This document shows positions 52,760 to 61,216 of a DNA stretch of 64,000 nt, piece after piece. Position 1 is the stretch's first letter. Each line of letters begins with the position of its first letter. A program made the position numbers and the translations under genes. The notes below the pieces were generated by a model. The model saw nothing but the letters and a program-made list of their open reading frames with translations, was not told the origin of the DNA and made no database searches. The stretch lies in assembly GCA_016927855.1 (NCBI GenBank), contig JAFGLV010000162.1, positions 1-64,000 on the forward strand. Direction: 5' to 3'. This DNA is from Sedimentisphaerales bacterium (GTDB lineage Bacteria > Planctomycetota > Phycisphaerae > Sedimentisphaerales > Anaerobacaceae).

Positions 52760-52788
52760 ACCATAGCGGTTCGGCCATTGATAATCAA
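52760..52788 (-). promoter_or_regulatory. Candidate promoter for the long pdxA2 operon with operator-like palindrome
   Basis: On the minus strand, TTGATT (52788-52783), 17-base spacer, TATGGT (52765-52760). The -35 overlaps a perfect palindrome TTGAT-A-ATCAA (52778-52788). The divergent promoter for the plus-strand genes abuts this one, so a single regulator bound here could act on both operons. Confidence 0.45.
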
Positions 52789-52813
52789 CAGTCAATAGAC
52801 AACGAGGTCGCCT

Positions 52814-54310
52814 ATGAGCACAGGACCCAAATCCACCCTTGTCGAACGACTTGATGCCTTGTACGAGTACGACCGCGAGCCCGTCACCGAGGACAAGCTG
52901 TACGGCTGGCGCACCTTCATCGCCATGTTCTCCAGCGAGCACATCGCCGGGACCGAGTTTGTCCTGGGGACCCTGTTGGTGATGCACGGCGTCAGTGCCT
53001 TTGACGTATTTGTCGGACTGGCGCTCGGCAATCTGCTGGCCGTGCTCAGTTGGGCGCTGATGTGTGCCCCTGTCGGCGTCAAGGAACGGCTGACCAGCTA
53101 TTGGTTGATTCGCAAGGTGGCCGGACCTTATCCGACTATTCTCTATTGCGCGTTGTTTGCCTTGGTCTTCTGTCTTTTGGCGGGTTCGATGGTGAACGTG
53201 TCCACCACCGCGGTTTCGCTCACGGTCGGGATCGACAGTCCCAATTATGACGCAGGGGACCGAGTGCCGAGCCTGCCTTGGATTGCCATTGCAATTGGCG
53301 TGGGAACGGTGATCGCCGTGCTGGCGGTCCTGGGGTTCGAACGCCTGGCGCATTTTGCCAAGGTGGTGGCGCCCTGGATGCCGTTCGTGTTTCTGGCCGG
53401 AGGTATCGTGTCCCTGCGCTCCCTGGGGGTCACCGGGCTGGGCAATTTCTGGGAGATCGCCAACGAGAAGATCTGGACCGGAATGCCCAAAGAAGGAGAA
53501 ATTCCCTATAGCTTTTGGCACTGCGTGGGCCTGGCCTGGCTCTGTAACATCTCTCAACACATGGGCATGGGGGACGTCACCATCTTTCGCTACGCGAAAA
53601 AGTGGCAGATGGGCTTTTGCTCGGCCTTTGGCATGTTCATCGGTCACTACATGGCCTGGATCGCCTCCGGCATCATGTGTGCCGCCTTCATCCATGCCGA
53701 AACCGCGGCCGGTGTGAAAGACCCGAATGCCACGCCCGGCGCGATTGCCTGGTTGGGCGCCGGGTATGCAGGTATCGTCTGTGTCGTGTTAGCCGGCTGG
53801 ACCACCGCCAACCCCACGCTCTATCGGGCCGGGCTGGCCTTCCAGGTGGCTACGCCCAACTGGCGCCGTTGGGTGATGACCTTGATTGCCGGCGTGCTCA
53901 TGGTCATCACCGCCTGTATTCCGGCGGTCGTAAAGTACCTGGATCGTATCGTGGCCTACTACGGATTGTTCTTCATGCCGTTGGGCGCGTTTATCTTCAT
54001 TGATTTCTGGGTGTTTCCGCGTCTGGGATTGACCAAGTACTATGCCGAGCGCAGACGGCTTCTGTTCAGTTGGCCGGCACTGGTGGGGTGGTTCGGCTCT
54101 TTCGGTATCAGTTTCGTCCTCTACGCCAAAGACAACTATGATTTCATGGGCTGGGCCAATACCAGGCTTCCCGCCTCCCTGGCCAACTACCGTACGGATC
54201 TCTTTCAATTAGCCTTGCCTGCATGGGTCATGGCCGTGACACTTTACACCGTCTGCAGCCTCATCCAACAGAAACTCTCTCCCGCGTCCACCCTCGAAGG
54301 AAACCTCTAA
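52814..54310 (+). CDS. NCS1-family permease (cytosine/purine-type fold)
   Basis: The 498-residue protein has about 12 helices. It reads DKLYGWRTFIAMFSSEHIAGTEFVLGTLLVMHG at the start, in the position where NCS1 nucleobase transporters have their substrate-site glycine-rich helix. Later come NISQHMGMGDVTIFRYAKKWQMGFCSAFGMFIGHYMAWIASG and a TTANPTLYRAG segment. NCS1 members import nucleobases, allantoin or hydantoins by cation symport. Its location upstream of an alpha-L-rhamnosidase and directly linked to a 63-residue membrane protein suggests a different substrate, perhaps a glycoside or sugar. The stop codon overlaps the next ATG by one base (TAATG). Confidence 0.85.
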   Translation: MSTGPKSTLVERLDALYEYDREPVTEDKLYGWRTFIAMFSSEHIAGTEFVLGTLLVMHGVSAFDVFVGLALGNLLAVLSWALMCAPVGVKERLTSYWLIRKVAGPYPTILYCALFALVFCLLAGSMVNVSTTAVSLTVGIDSPNYDAGDRVPSLPWIAIAIGVGTVIAVLAVLGFERLAHFAKVVAPWMPFVFLAGGIVSLRSLGVTGLGNFWEIANEKIWTGMPKEGEIPYSFWHCVGLAWLCNISQHMGMGDVTIFRYAKKWQMGFCSAFGMFIGHYMAWIASGIMCAAFIHAETAAGVKDPNATPGAIAWLGAGYAGIVCVVLAGWTTANPTLYRAGLAFQVATPNWRRWVMTLIAGVLMVITACIPAVVKYLDRIVAYYGLFFMPLGAFIFIDFWVFPRLGLTKYYAERRRLLFSWPALVGWFGSFGISFVLYAKDNYDFMGWANTRLPASLANYRTDLFQLALPAWVMAVTLYTVCSLIQQKLSPASTLEGNL

Positions 54311-54501
54311 TGACTGCACAGACGCGACTTATCCTAAAAATGGTCTCTTACCTGGGACTGGCCGTCTCGATCGTACCTGCATTTCTATTCTTTACCGGCG
54401 TCTTGTCCAAGCAGACCTATTTCCACCTGATGATTGCGGGCATGGTGATGTGGTTTGGCACGGCCGCCTTCTGGGTCAAACGGGACCATCTGGGCCAATG
54501 A
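54310..54501 (+). CDS. Small two-helix membrane protein linked to the NCS1 permease
   Basis: The 63-residue product (ATG in TAATG, overlapping the permease stop) has two hydrophobic stretches: SYLGLAVSIVPAFLFFTGVL and FHLMIAGMVMWFGTAAFWV, separated by a short polar turn. The C-terminus is KRDHLGQ. The close coupling suggests an accessory subunit of the permease, comparable in size to small partner proteins of other transporters. I do not recognise a named family. The rhamnosidase start follows 25 bases later. Confidence 0.7.
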   Translation: MTAQTRLILKMVSYLGLAVSIVPAFLFFTGVLSKQTYFHLMIAGMVMWFGTAAFWVKRDHLGQ

Positions 54502-54526
54502 GACTCCACGCGATCTGGATGTGAGC

Positions 54527-57370
54527 ATGACTTTACGTGTTACCCGTCTGAGATGTGAGTACCTCGTCGATCCCCTGGGTATCGGCGAGGTCAAACCGCG
54601 TTTGAGCTGGAATATCGAATCGCAGCGGCGAGGCGCGCGGCAGACGGCCTGGCGGGTCCGCGTGGCTTCCTCGGTGCAGCGCCTGACTCAGGGCGAAACC
54701 GACCTATGGGATAGCGGCCGCGTCGAAGATGACCGCACTGCACACATCGAATACGCCGGGGCGCCACTCGTCTCCCGGATGGCCTGTCACTGGCAGGTCC
54801 AGGTCTGGGACGAGCAGGGCGCTACTGCTGCGTCCGAACCGGCTTTCTGGACGATGGGATTGTTGGAGCCGACCGACTGGCAGGCGCATTGGATCGCTGC
54901 CGATCCCGCCTATCTGGCGCGGGCCCACCATGCGATCGAATCGACTCGAACCGAGCCAGGCACGCCGCCCTGGTTTCGCAAGACGTTCGAGGTCAACGGG
55001 CCGGTCAAGCGAGCCACGCTGTACGCCACGGCGCGCGGTCTGTTCGAGTGTCACCTCAACGGCAAACGTGTAGGCGAGGACATCTTCGCGCCGGAATGGA
55101 CCGACTACGACAGCCGCATCCAATATCGCACGTACGACGTGACCGAGCAGGTGCAATCCGGCGCTAACGCGCTGGGTGCCGTGCTGGGCGACGGGTGGTA
55201 CAGTGGCTACGTAGGCTGGCAGGAAACGCGTGGGCGCTACGGACTGCGCAACAGCCTGATGCTCCAACTGGAGATTGAGCTGGAGAACGGCACGCGCCAG
55301 ATCGTAGTCACCGACGATTCCTGGCGTTGCGCCGCCGGGCCGATAGTGTTTTCCGATTTCATGATGGGCGAGACATACGACGCGCGTCACGAGCTGGATG
55401 GTTGGGCAGAGGCCGGCTTCGATGATCTAAGCTGGTCGGCTGTCGAGGAGGTCACCGGGCCGAACGTCCCGTTGGTCTCCCAGCCCAGCGAGCCGGTGCG
55501 CGTCGTCGGGACCATCGAGCCGGTATCGGTCAACGAGATCCGACCGGGCGTTTTCAACTACGATCTGGGCCAGAATATCAGCGGCTGGGTTCGCCTGCGC
55601 ATCAGCGGATCGGCCGGCACTCGCGTGACCCTGCGCCATGGTGAGCGCCTCGATCCTGACGGTACGCTCTATACCGAAAACCTGCGTCGCGCCAAAGCTA
55701 CCGACGTGTACGTCCTACGCGGCAAGGGCGAGGAAGTCTGGCAACCACGCTTCACCTTCCACGGATTCCAGTACATCGAGGTCAGCGGCTTGCCCTCTGC
55801 GCCGAGAGCTGGCGCGATCATCGGCTGCGTCGTCCACTCCGCGACGCCGCCGGCCGGGACGTTCGAGTGCTCGCATCCGCTGGTCAACCGGCTGTGGCGC
55901 AACGCCTACTGGAGTCAGAAAGACAACTTCCTCAGCGTGCCGACGGATTGTCCCCAGCGCGACGAGCGCCTGGGCTGGATGGGCGACGCGCAGGTTTTCC
56001 TGCGCACCGCCACCTGCAATATGGACGTCGCGGCGTTCTTCACCAAGTGGATGGTCGACGTCGAGGACGCCCAGACGCCTGACGGCGTCTTTCCCGACAC
56101 CGCGCCGCGGCTGCGGGAAGACGACAACTTCGTCGGTCTCGACGGTCTCGGCGGCGCGGCCGGCTGGGCGGACGCCGGCGTGATTGTCCCCTGGACGATC
56201 TGGCGCGTGTACGGCGACCGGCGCATCATCGAGCGCTACTACGACGCGATGGCGGCCTGGCTGGACTGTATCGAGCGAACCAACCCCGACGGCATACGGC
56301 GTCACGAGCTGGGCAACAACTACGGAGATTGGCTCTGCATCCCGTCAGACACGAGCTTTCGCACGCAGTCGCCGATGAAGACTCTGCTGGCGACCGCGTA
56401 TTGGGCGGACGATGCAGCCAAACTGTCGCGCATGGCGCGCGAGATCGGGCGGACGGACGACGCCGACCGTTTCGATGCCATGTTCGAGCACGTGCGCGCG
56501 GCGTTTCAAAGCGAATTCGTGTCGCGCCGTGTCGCGGGCATCTTGCCCGCGCGTGCCGAAGGCGTCTCGCCTTCGGATCGCGTGCAGGCTTGTCCTGAGC
56601 GAAGCCGAAGGGATGCACGCGACACACGAGGGCAAGATGCCCTCGACACACCGCTGACAGTCGAGACGCAGACGGCGTACCTGTTAGCTCTTGCGTTCGA
56701 CCTGCTGCCGGAAGCGGTCCGGCCGGTCGCGGCCGAGCATTTGGTGGAGAACATCAAGAATCTCGACTGGCACCTGAGCACAGGCTTCGTCGGGATCAGT
56801 CACCTGAATCCGACGCTGACCGCGATCGGCCGGGCCGATGTCGCCTGGCGGCTGCTGCTCAACGAGGACTATCCTTCGTGGCTCTACCCGGTCCGACACG
56901 GTGCCACGACGATCTGGGAACGCTGGAACGGCTGGACCGAGGAAGAGGGCTTCTTCAATCCGCAGATGAATTCCTTCAACCACTACTCGCTCGGCTCAGT
57001 CGGCGAATGGCTCTATCGGTGCGTCGCCGGCATCGAACTCGACCCGCAGGTCAACGCGTTCAAGCATTTCGTGATCCGGCCCTATCCCGGCGGCTCTCTC
57101 GCGCACGCCCGAGCCACGTACCAGTCTCTATACGGAACCATCGAAAGCGGTTGGCAGAGGCAGGGCAAGGCTCTGACCCTGGAGGTCACCATCCCGGCCA
57201 ACACCGCCGCTCGCGTCTACGTACCCAGCGATGAAGGCACACCCGTCCTCGAAGGCGACACACCCGCAGAGAAGGCCGCCGGCATCAAGTCGGTCGGCCG
57301 CGAAGGATCGTTCACCGTATACCGAGTCCCAGCAGGGAGGTATCGCTTTACGAGTACGGACTCGGGGTGA
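54527..57370 (+). CDS. GH78 alpha-L-rhamnosidase with in-frame repeat insertion
   Basis: ATG 54527 (MTLRVTRLRCEYLVDPLGI) matches the usual GH78 N-terminus; an earlier in-frame start would overlap the 63-residue gene. The 947-residue protein has the N-terminal beta domains, then the (alpha/alpha)6 barrel. CPQRDERLGWMGDAQVF (residues about 483-499) carries the conserved Asp/Glu of the active site, and ATTIWERWNGW lies later. There is no signal peptide, so it is likely intracellular and acts on imported rhamnosyl oligosaccharides. Residues 668-708 (SRRVAGILPARAEGVSPSD and onward) are an in-frame repeat in the barrel region. Activity might be affected, although flanking motifs are intact. Confidence 0.93.
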   Translation: MTLRVTRLRCEYLVDPLGIGEVKPRLSWNIESQRRGARQTAWRVRVASSVQRLTQGETDLWDSGRVEDDRTAHIEYAGAPLVSRMACHWQVQVWDEQGATAASEPAFWTMGLLEPTDWQAHWIAADPAYLARAHHAIESTRTEPGTPPWFRKTFEVNGPVKRATLYATARGLFECHLNGKRVGEDIFAPEWTDYDSRIQYRTYDVTEQVQSGANALGAVLGDGWYSGYVGWQETRGRYGLRNSLMLQLEIELENGTRQIVVTDDSWRCAAGPIVFSDFMMGETYDARHELDGWAEAGFDDLSWSAVEEVTGPNVPLVSQPSEPVRVVGTIEPVSVNEIRPGVFNYDLGQNISGWVRLRISGSAGTRVTLRHGERLDPDGTLYTENLRRAKATDVYVLRGKGEEVWQPRFTFHGFQYIEVSGLPSAPRAGAIIGCVVHSATPPAGTFECSHPLVNRLWRNAYWSQKDNFLSVPTDCPQRDERLGWMGDAQVFLRTATCNMDVAAFFTKWMVDVEDAQTPDGVFPDTAPRLREDDNFVGLDGLGGAAGWADAGVIVPWTIWRVYGDRRIIERYYDAMAAWLDCIERTNPDGIRRHELGNNYGDWLCIPSDTSFRTQSPMKTLLATAYWADDAAKLSRMAREIGRTDDADRFDAMFEHVRAAFQSEFVSRRVAGILPARAEGVSPSDRVQACPERSRRDARDTRGQDALDTPLTVETQTAYLLALAFDLLPEAVRPVAAEHLVENIKNLDWHLSTGFVGISHLNPTLTAIGRADVAWRLLLNEDYPSWLYPVRHGATTIWERWNGWTEEEGFFNPQMNSFNHYSLGSVGEWLYRCVAGIELDPQVNAFKHFVIRPYPGGSLAHARATYQSLYGTIESGWQRQGKALTLEVTIPANTAARVYVPSDEGTPVLEGDTPAEKAAGIKSVGREGSFTVYRVPAGRYRFTSTDSG
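56529..56651. repeat. Terminal-inverted-repeat element inside the GH78 gene
   Basis: It begins GTGTCGCGGGC at 56529 and contains inverted GGGCATCTTGCCC (56536-56548) and GGGCAAGATGCCC (56630-56642). It also holds the phrase TGTCCTGAGCGAAGC seen in the 24753 copy. No stop codon is introduced. The right end is less exact than in other copies. Confidence 0.7.
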
Positions 57371-57442
57371 GATAGAGACTCTATTCGGCCGTGGTTTTGC
57401 GGCCCACGGATCAAATTGAGAAGCAGTATTAGAGGGGATACC

Positions 57443-57706
57443 ATGCCGAAGGTGATCGCTGTTGAGAAGGGCGAGAATCTGAATCCAGCCGAGGCTATCT
57501 TCGTTTTCGACAATCAGCCTGATCGACCAATGCGGTGATGGCAAGGCTATGCATGGGAATCATTGGATTTGCCCGTAGAGGTGTTTCGGCGTGAATATGG
57601 TGGCTATAGACCATGCGAAGTAGAGCTGCCGACCGATTGGGAAGAAGGCTACATGGTTGTTGTCAACGGAGAGGCGAAGTTCCAGTATGGTCAATCCAAA
57701 CGGTGA
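57443..57706 (+). pseudogene. Small ORF interrupted by an in-frame TGA
   Basis: From ATG 57443 the frame reads MPKVIAVEKGENLNPAEAIF... for 31 codons to a TGA at 57536-57538. The same frame then continues open for 55 more codons, WQGYAWESLDLPVEVFRREYG ... FQYGQSKR, to a normal TGA at 57704. Both halves share composition and look like one protein of about 86 residues. A ribosome site (GAGGGGATACC) precedes the ATG. It is unrelated by sequence to the neighbours and less GC-rich. The simplest reading is a recent nonsense mutation or a sequencing error. The rest of the gap 57371-57797 holds nothing I can name. Confidence 0.5.
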
Positions 57707-57797
57707 GTCCATATACTGGGCTTCGGCTTATGCTGCGTTTGCTTGCTGCCCCATAGGGCTCTGCTTTGCCCATTCAGTGTGAAGAACGAGTCTGAAC

Positions 57798-60068
57798 CTA
57801 CGGCAGTTTGCCCCCGGCCGCGAGCCAGTTCAGGTATTCCTCGAGGTTGGTGTAACCATCGGCGTCGGCGTCCGCAGCGCCGTCGGCGGGGTCGTCCGGA
57901 TCGGATCCGTGCTGCTCTTCCCACGCTCCCGGCATACCGTCGCCATCCGTGTCCCAGTCGGCGGGACGTCTGATCTCAGGGTAGTCCTCCCAACTGCCGA
58001 CGTCCTCTTGGGAGTCAGGCAGTCCAGGCAGGCCCGACTTGTTGCCCTTGTAGGTGACTGTCCCGTTGCGGGTTTCCTCGATCACGCGCTTGTCATGGTC
58101 GTCGAGCACGGGCACGTTGCAGCCGACGTCGGCCAGGACGCTCTCGTATGCCTCCTGGGCGGAGTGAGTCGTGACATAGGGGGGGAAGAACGGGCTGTCC
58201 ACGGTGACCGGAGCATCCTGCCTGCCCTGTGGTTTCATCCCGGCGAAGGGCCCCTTGGGGCCCTCGGGTCCCGATATCCCCGCCATGATGTTGCCTTCCA
58301 CGTAGTACTGCTGGGGCCCGAAAGCAGGATTCTCGAACTGCGGAGTGAGGTAGGTCTTCTTCGTGGACGCGGGGCCGGGTTTGTAGTAGTTGTTGACGAA
58401 TTGCACCTCTTTGGCGCCGCCGTCGGTGGTGCGATGGCCCCAGTTGTAGACGACGTTGTTGCGGATGTCCAGGTCGCCTGTATGTCTGCCGGCTTTGTCC
58501 AATCCGCCCGCCAGGCTCCAGTTGCGACCGGCGCAGTGAGCCAGCAGGTTGTGATGGAAGCTGCCGATGTCTCCGCCGATGCTCGCGGCGTAGCCATGCT
58601 GCTTGCCTGGCTCGTAGTTAGCGTGCCCGGCGATGTTGAGCGCCTCGGAGATGAGGCAGCGCTGGAGGGTGATGTTGCGCGCCGCACGCGAGCTGAACGT
58701 CTCGTCCTGGGTCCAACTGAGGGAGCAGTGGTCGATGATGCAATGATCGCTGGCCGCCAGGCCCATACCGTCCATGGTCTTACCCGCCAGGTTTCCCAGT
58801 CGCAGGCGGACGTGACGGATGATCGTGTCGCTTGCGCCGAGCCCGCCAAAGGTGTAGTTGCGGATGCAGATGCCTTTGCCCGGCGCCGTCTGTCCGGCGA
58901 CCGTAAGGAAGGGATTGTGGAAGACCAGCTTGCTTTCCAGTGAGATCAGGCCGCTGACGTCGAAGACCACGGTGCGTGGTCCTTCTGCCTCGACGGCTTC
59001 GCGCAGGCTGCCCGGACCACTGTCGTTGAGGTTGGTGACGTGATAGACGCGTCCGCCGCGACCGCCGAGCGCGAAACGCCCGTACCCCTCCGCTCCCGGA
59101 AACGCCAGATGCCGCACGCGAAAGCTCCAGATGTCGCCTAGTGCGACGCGACCGTTCGCGTCGATTTCGTCCACGCGCCAACAGTAATGCAGCAGGCTAT
59201 CGTTGTCGACGATGTCGGCGCTGCAGCGAGCCGATTCAACCGTATCGACCAAAAGCGAAGAACTTGGCTCAGCTACAGCAAGTGCACTTGCAGCGACTTC
59301 TGGATCGCGGTTCGAAGCGACATACACGCGGTGGCGCACCGCGCCGGCAGCAGGCGTCCAGCTCAGTTGCACCGCGCCGCTGTCGCCGTCGGCGTGCAGG
59401 TCGCCATGAAAAGGCGCCGGTTTGCAGGCTTGGCGTCTGGGGTCCTGCGCGTCGATCTCGAAAGCGTTGAGGATCGTGTTCTTGGCTCCGCCGGTTCCTT
59501 CTGATTCGACGCGCACCACAACCGGCTGTCCCGGCCGTGCCTCGAATGCTACGAACGCGCTCGCTACATCGTCGTCAACGGTCACCTGGCACGACGCGAC
59601 CAGACCACGAACCTGAGGTTCGCCGTCCACCGAGACGGTGTAAGGTCCGACGTCTCCGTCCCAGATCGAATTGTGATACGTAACCAGCGTGTGCGGACCG
59701 GCCTCAAGGCCTTCCAGCACGACTTCGATGGCGCCGTCAGTGACGAAGACGCCGTCACAGGCCATGCACGCCCCGGCCGCCAGCGCCTTCTTGTACCACT
59801 GGCCTTCGAGCGCGGAGCCTGACGCGGTGCCTTGGCGCAACGTGACGCTGACGGAGCCGAACTTGCGCGTTGCCGCCCGGCCATTCGGGACCTGCCATTC
59901 CTGCCAATTCGGCGCGCCTGTGTCGTTACGGCGGAAATCCGGGCTCACGTCCACGCGGAGAGGCGTGAGCTGAGCCGCCTGGGCCGGGCTTTCGGACTGG
60001 ACTACCCCTGCGACGGTCACGAGCACCGCTACGACAAATGCGACGACGTTTCTCATGCTGCGATTCAT
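57798..60068 (-). CDS. Secreted multidomain pectate lyase, PL1-like
   Basis: The 756-residue protein opens with a signal peptide (NVVAFVVAVLVTVAGVVQSESPAQA). Residues 35-205 form a malectin/CBM-like sandwich. An Fn3-like repeat (VQLSWTPAAGAVRHRVYVAS to YCWRVDEID) follows. Residues 320-660 form the PL1-type beta-helix: AFPGAEGYGRFALGGRGG, VTNLNDSGPGSLREAVE, TVAGQTAPGKGI, SDHCIIDHCSLSWTQDE, NNVVYNWGHR. The last 60 residues have DTDGDGMPGAWEEQHG and DADADGYTNLEEYLN, Ca-binding dockerin/TSP3-like loops. PL1 enzymes cleave homogalacturonan by beta-elimination. It is transcribed alone, opposite to the flanking genes. Confidence 0.9.
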   Translation of the reverse strand: MNRSMRNVVAFVVAVLVTVAGVVQSESPAQAAQLTPLRVDVSPDFRRNDTGAPNWQEWQVPNGRAATRKFGSVSVTLRQGTASGSALEGQWYKKALAAGACMACDGVFVTDGAIEVVLEGLEAGPHTLVTYHNSIWDGDVGPYTVSVDGEPQVRGLVASCQVTVDDDVASAFVAFEARPGQPVVVRVESEGTGGAKNTILNAFEIDAQDPRRQACKPAPFHGDLHADGDSGAVQLSWTPAAGAVRHRVYVASNRDPEVAASALAVAEPSSSLLVDTVESARCSADIVDNDSLLHYCWRVDEIDANGRVALGDIWSFRVRHLAFPGAEGYGRFALGGRGGRVYHVTNLNDSGPGSLREAVEAEGPRTVVFDVSGLISLESKLVFHNPFLTVAGQTAPGKGICIRNYTFGGLGASDTIIRHVRLRLGNLAGKTMDGMGLAASDHCIIDHCSLSWTQDETFSSRAARNITLQRCLISEALNIAGHANYEPGKQHGYAASIGGDIGSFHHNLLAHCAGRNWSLAGGLDKAGRHTGDLDIRNNVVYNWGHRTTDGGAKEVQFVNNYYKPGPASTKKTYLTPQFENPAFGPQQYYVEGNIMAGISGPEGPKGPFAGMKPQGRQDAPVTVDSPFFPPYVTTHSAQEAYESVLADVGCNVPVLDDHDKRVIEETRNGTVTYKGNKSGLPGLPDSQEDVGSWEDYPEIRRPADWDTDGDGMPGAWEEQHGSDPDDPADGAADADADGYTNLEEYLNWLAAGGKLP

Positions 60069-60185
60069 AGAATCACCACCTTACCTGAGTTGAGAGCTCA
60101 CCCTGCGACTCTGAAATCGTTGGCTGCCGAGCCTATAGCCTAAGGTCTACCGGCGAGTGCGTCAAGCTCGTCCGTCGTGACGCCT

Positions 60186-60238
60186 GTAGGGGCAACCCCC
60201 TGTGGTTGCCCAGGGCGGGCACGGGGACCCGCCCCTAC
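60186..60238. repeat. Dispersed hairpin repeat (GGGGCAACCCC type), copy 2
   Basis: GTAGGGGCAACCCCC ... CCCGCCCCTAC; the inner 50 bases match 48770-48819 with one mismatch. It is bounded here by GTAGG and its complement CCTAC. It lies between the pectate lyase start and the second split transketolase. Confidence 0.8.
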
Positions 60239-60324
60239 GCATGTGCTGACGGGTACATTGCGAACGGACTGCTTGTTGACGTTCTGTCGCTGCGACGGCA
60301 TACTGGTGGCATCTGCGTGGCCCC

Positions 60325-60373
60325 GTAGGTCGTGCGTCCCGCACGAGAAGGCGAGCGGGGACGCTCGCCCTAC
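60325..60373. repeat. Related hairpin repeat GTAGGTCGTGCGTCCCGCAC type
   Basis: GTAGG ... CCTAC ends enclose two small hairpins (GTGCG-TCCC-CGCAC-like and GGCGAGCGGGGACGCTCGCC). It overlaps the apparent N-terminal extension of the transketolase frame, which supports the later GTG start. Confidence 0.55.
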
Positions 60374-60388
60374 TTTGAAAGGCGGATC

Positions 60389-61216
60389 GTGACGGACACT
60401 ATCGGCGAGCTTCAGGAGATCGCACGTCAGATTCGGATCGACGTCGTGACGACGATCCATAAGGCCGGTGACGGTCATCCCGGCGCCGCTCTCTCGGCGA
60501 CGGACCTGATCGCGGCGCTGTACTTTCGCGTCATGAAGGTCGATCCGGCCCGGCCGGACTGGGCCGAGCGCGACCGCTTTGTCCTGTCCAAAGGTCATGC
60601 GTGTCCCGCTCTTTACGCGGCGTTGGCCAGAAAGGGCTACTTCTCGCACGACGATCTCGTCGGACTGCGTTCACTCGGATCGCACTTGCAGGGACATCCT
60701 GACATGAACAAGACTCTCGGTATCGACTTCACCTCCGGCTCGCTGGGCAATGGCGTCTCCATCGGACTGGGCATGGTCTTGGCTGGACGCGTCACGCGAC
60801 TCGATTATTTCGTGTACGTCGTGACCGGCGATGGCGAGATCGAGGAGGGTGTCGTCTGGGAAGCGGCGATGTCCGCCGCGAAGTACCGCGCGGGACGACT
60901 GATCGTCTTCGTAGACAACAACGGCATCCAAAGCGGCGGTCCCGTAGAGCAGGTCAGTGGGCTCTACCCGATCCTGCCGAAATGGGAAGCCTTCGGCTGG
61001 CACTGCCAGGAGATCGACGGACACGATTTCAGCCAGATCCTCTCCGCCGTCGAGGACACGCAGATGGAGGCTGAGCGGCCCTCTTTGATCCTGGCTCATA
61101 CTGTCAAAGGCCAGGGAGTCCCGTTCATGATCGGTGATAACTCCTGGCACAAACGGGTGCCGACGCGACAGGAATACGAAGAAGCGATGCGCGCTCTGGG
61201 AGGGCCGGTCTGGTGA
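60389..61216 (+). CDS. Transketolase N-terminal subunit (split transketolase, pair 2)
   Basis: The GTG at 60389 has AAAGGCGG upstream and is preferred; a longer frame would translate a repeat. The 275-residue subunit has GDGHPGAALSATDLIAALYF, SKGHACPALYAALARKGYF, SGSLGNGVSIGLGMVLAG and GDGEIEEGVVWEAAMSAAKY with the NNNGIQ metal site. Compared with pair 1 it has HPGAALSATD instead of HTGGSLSCVD, so the two pairs belong to different subgroups. Translation is coupled to the C-terminal subunit by a GTGA overlap (61213). It probably feeds the pentose phosphate pathway or a specific ketose. Confidence 0.92.
   Translation: MTDTIGELQEIARQIRIDVVTTIHKAGDGHPGAALSATDLIAALYFRVMKVDPARPDWAERDRFVLSKGHACPALYAALARKGYFSHDDLVGLRSLGSHLQGHPDMNKTLGIDFTSGSLGNGVSIGLGMVLAGRVTRLDYFVYVVTGDGEIEEGVVWEAAMSAAKYRAGRLIVFVDNNGIQSGGPVEQVSGLYPILPKWEAFGWHCQEIDGHDFSQILSAVEDTQMEAERPSLILAHTVKGQGVPFMIGDNSWHKRVPTRQEYEEAMRALGGPVW

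Noticed and set aside
57443-57706. Selenoprotein or Trp-recoded TGA
   Set aside because: No SECIS-like hairpin is obvious after the TGA and TGA is the normal stop of many intact genes here; a nonsense mutation is simpler.
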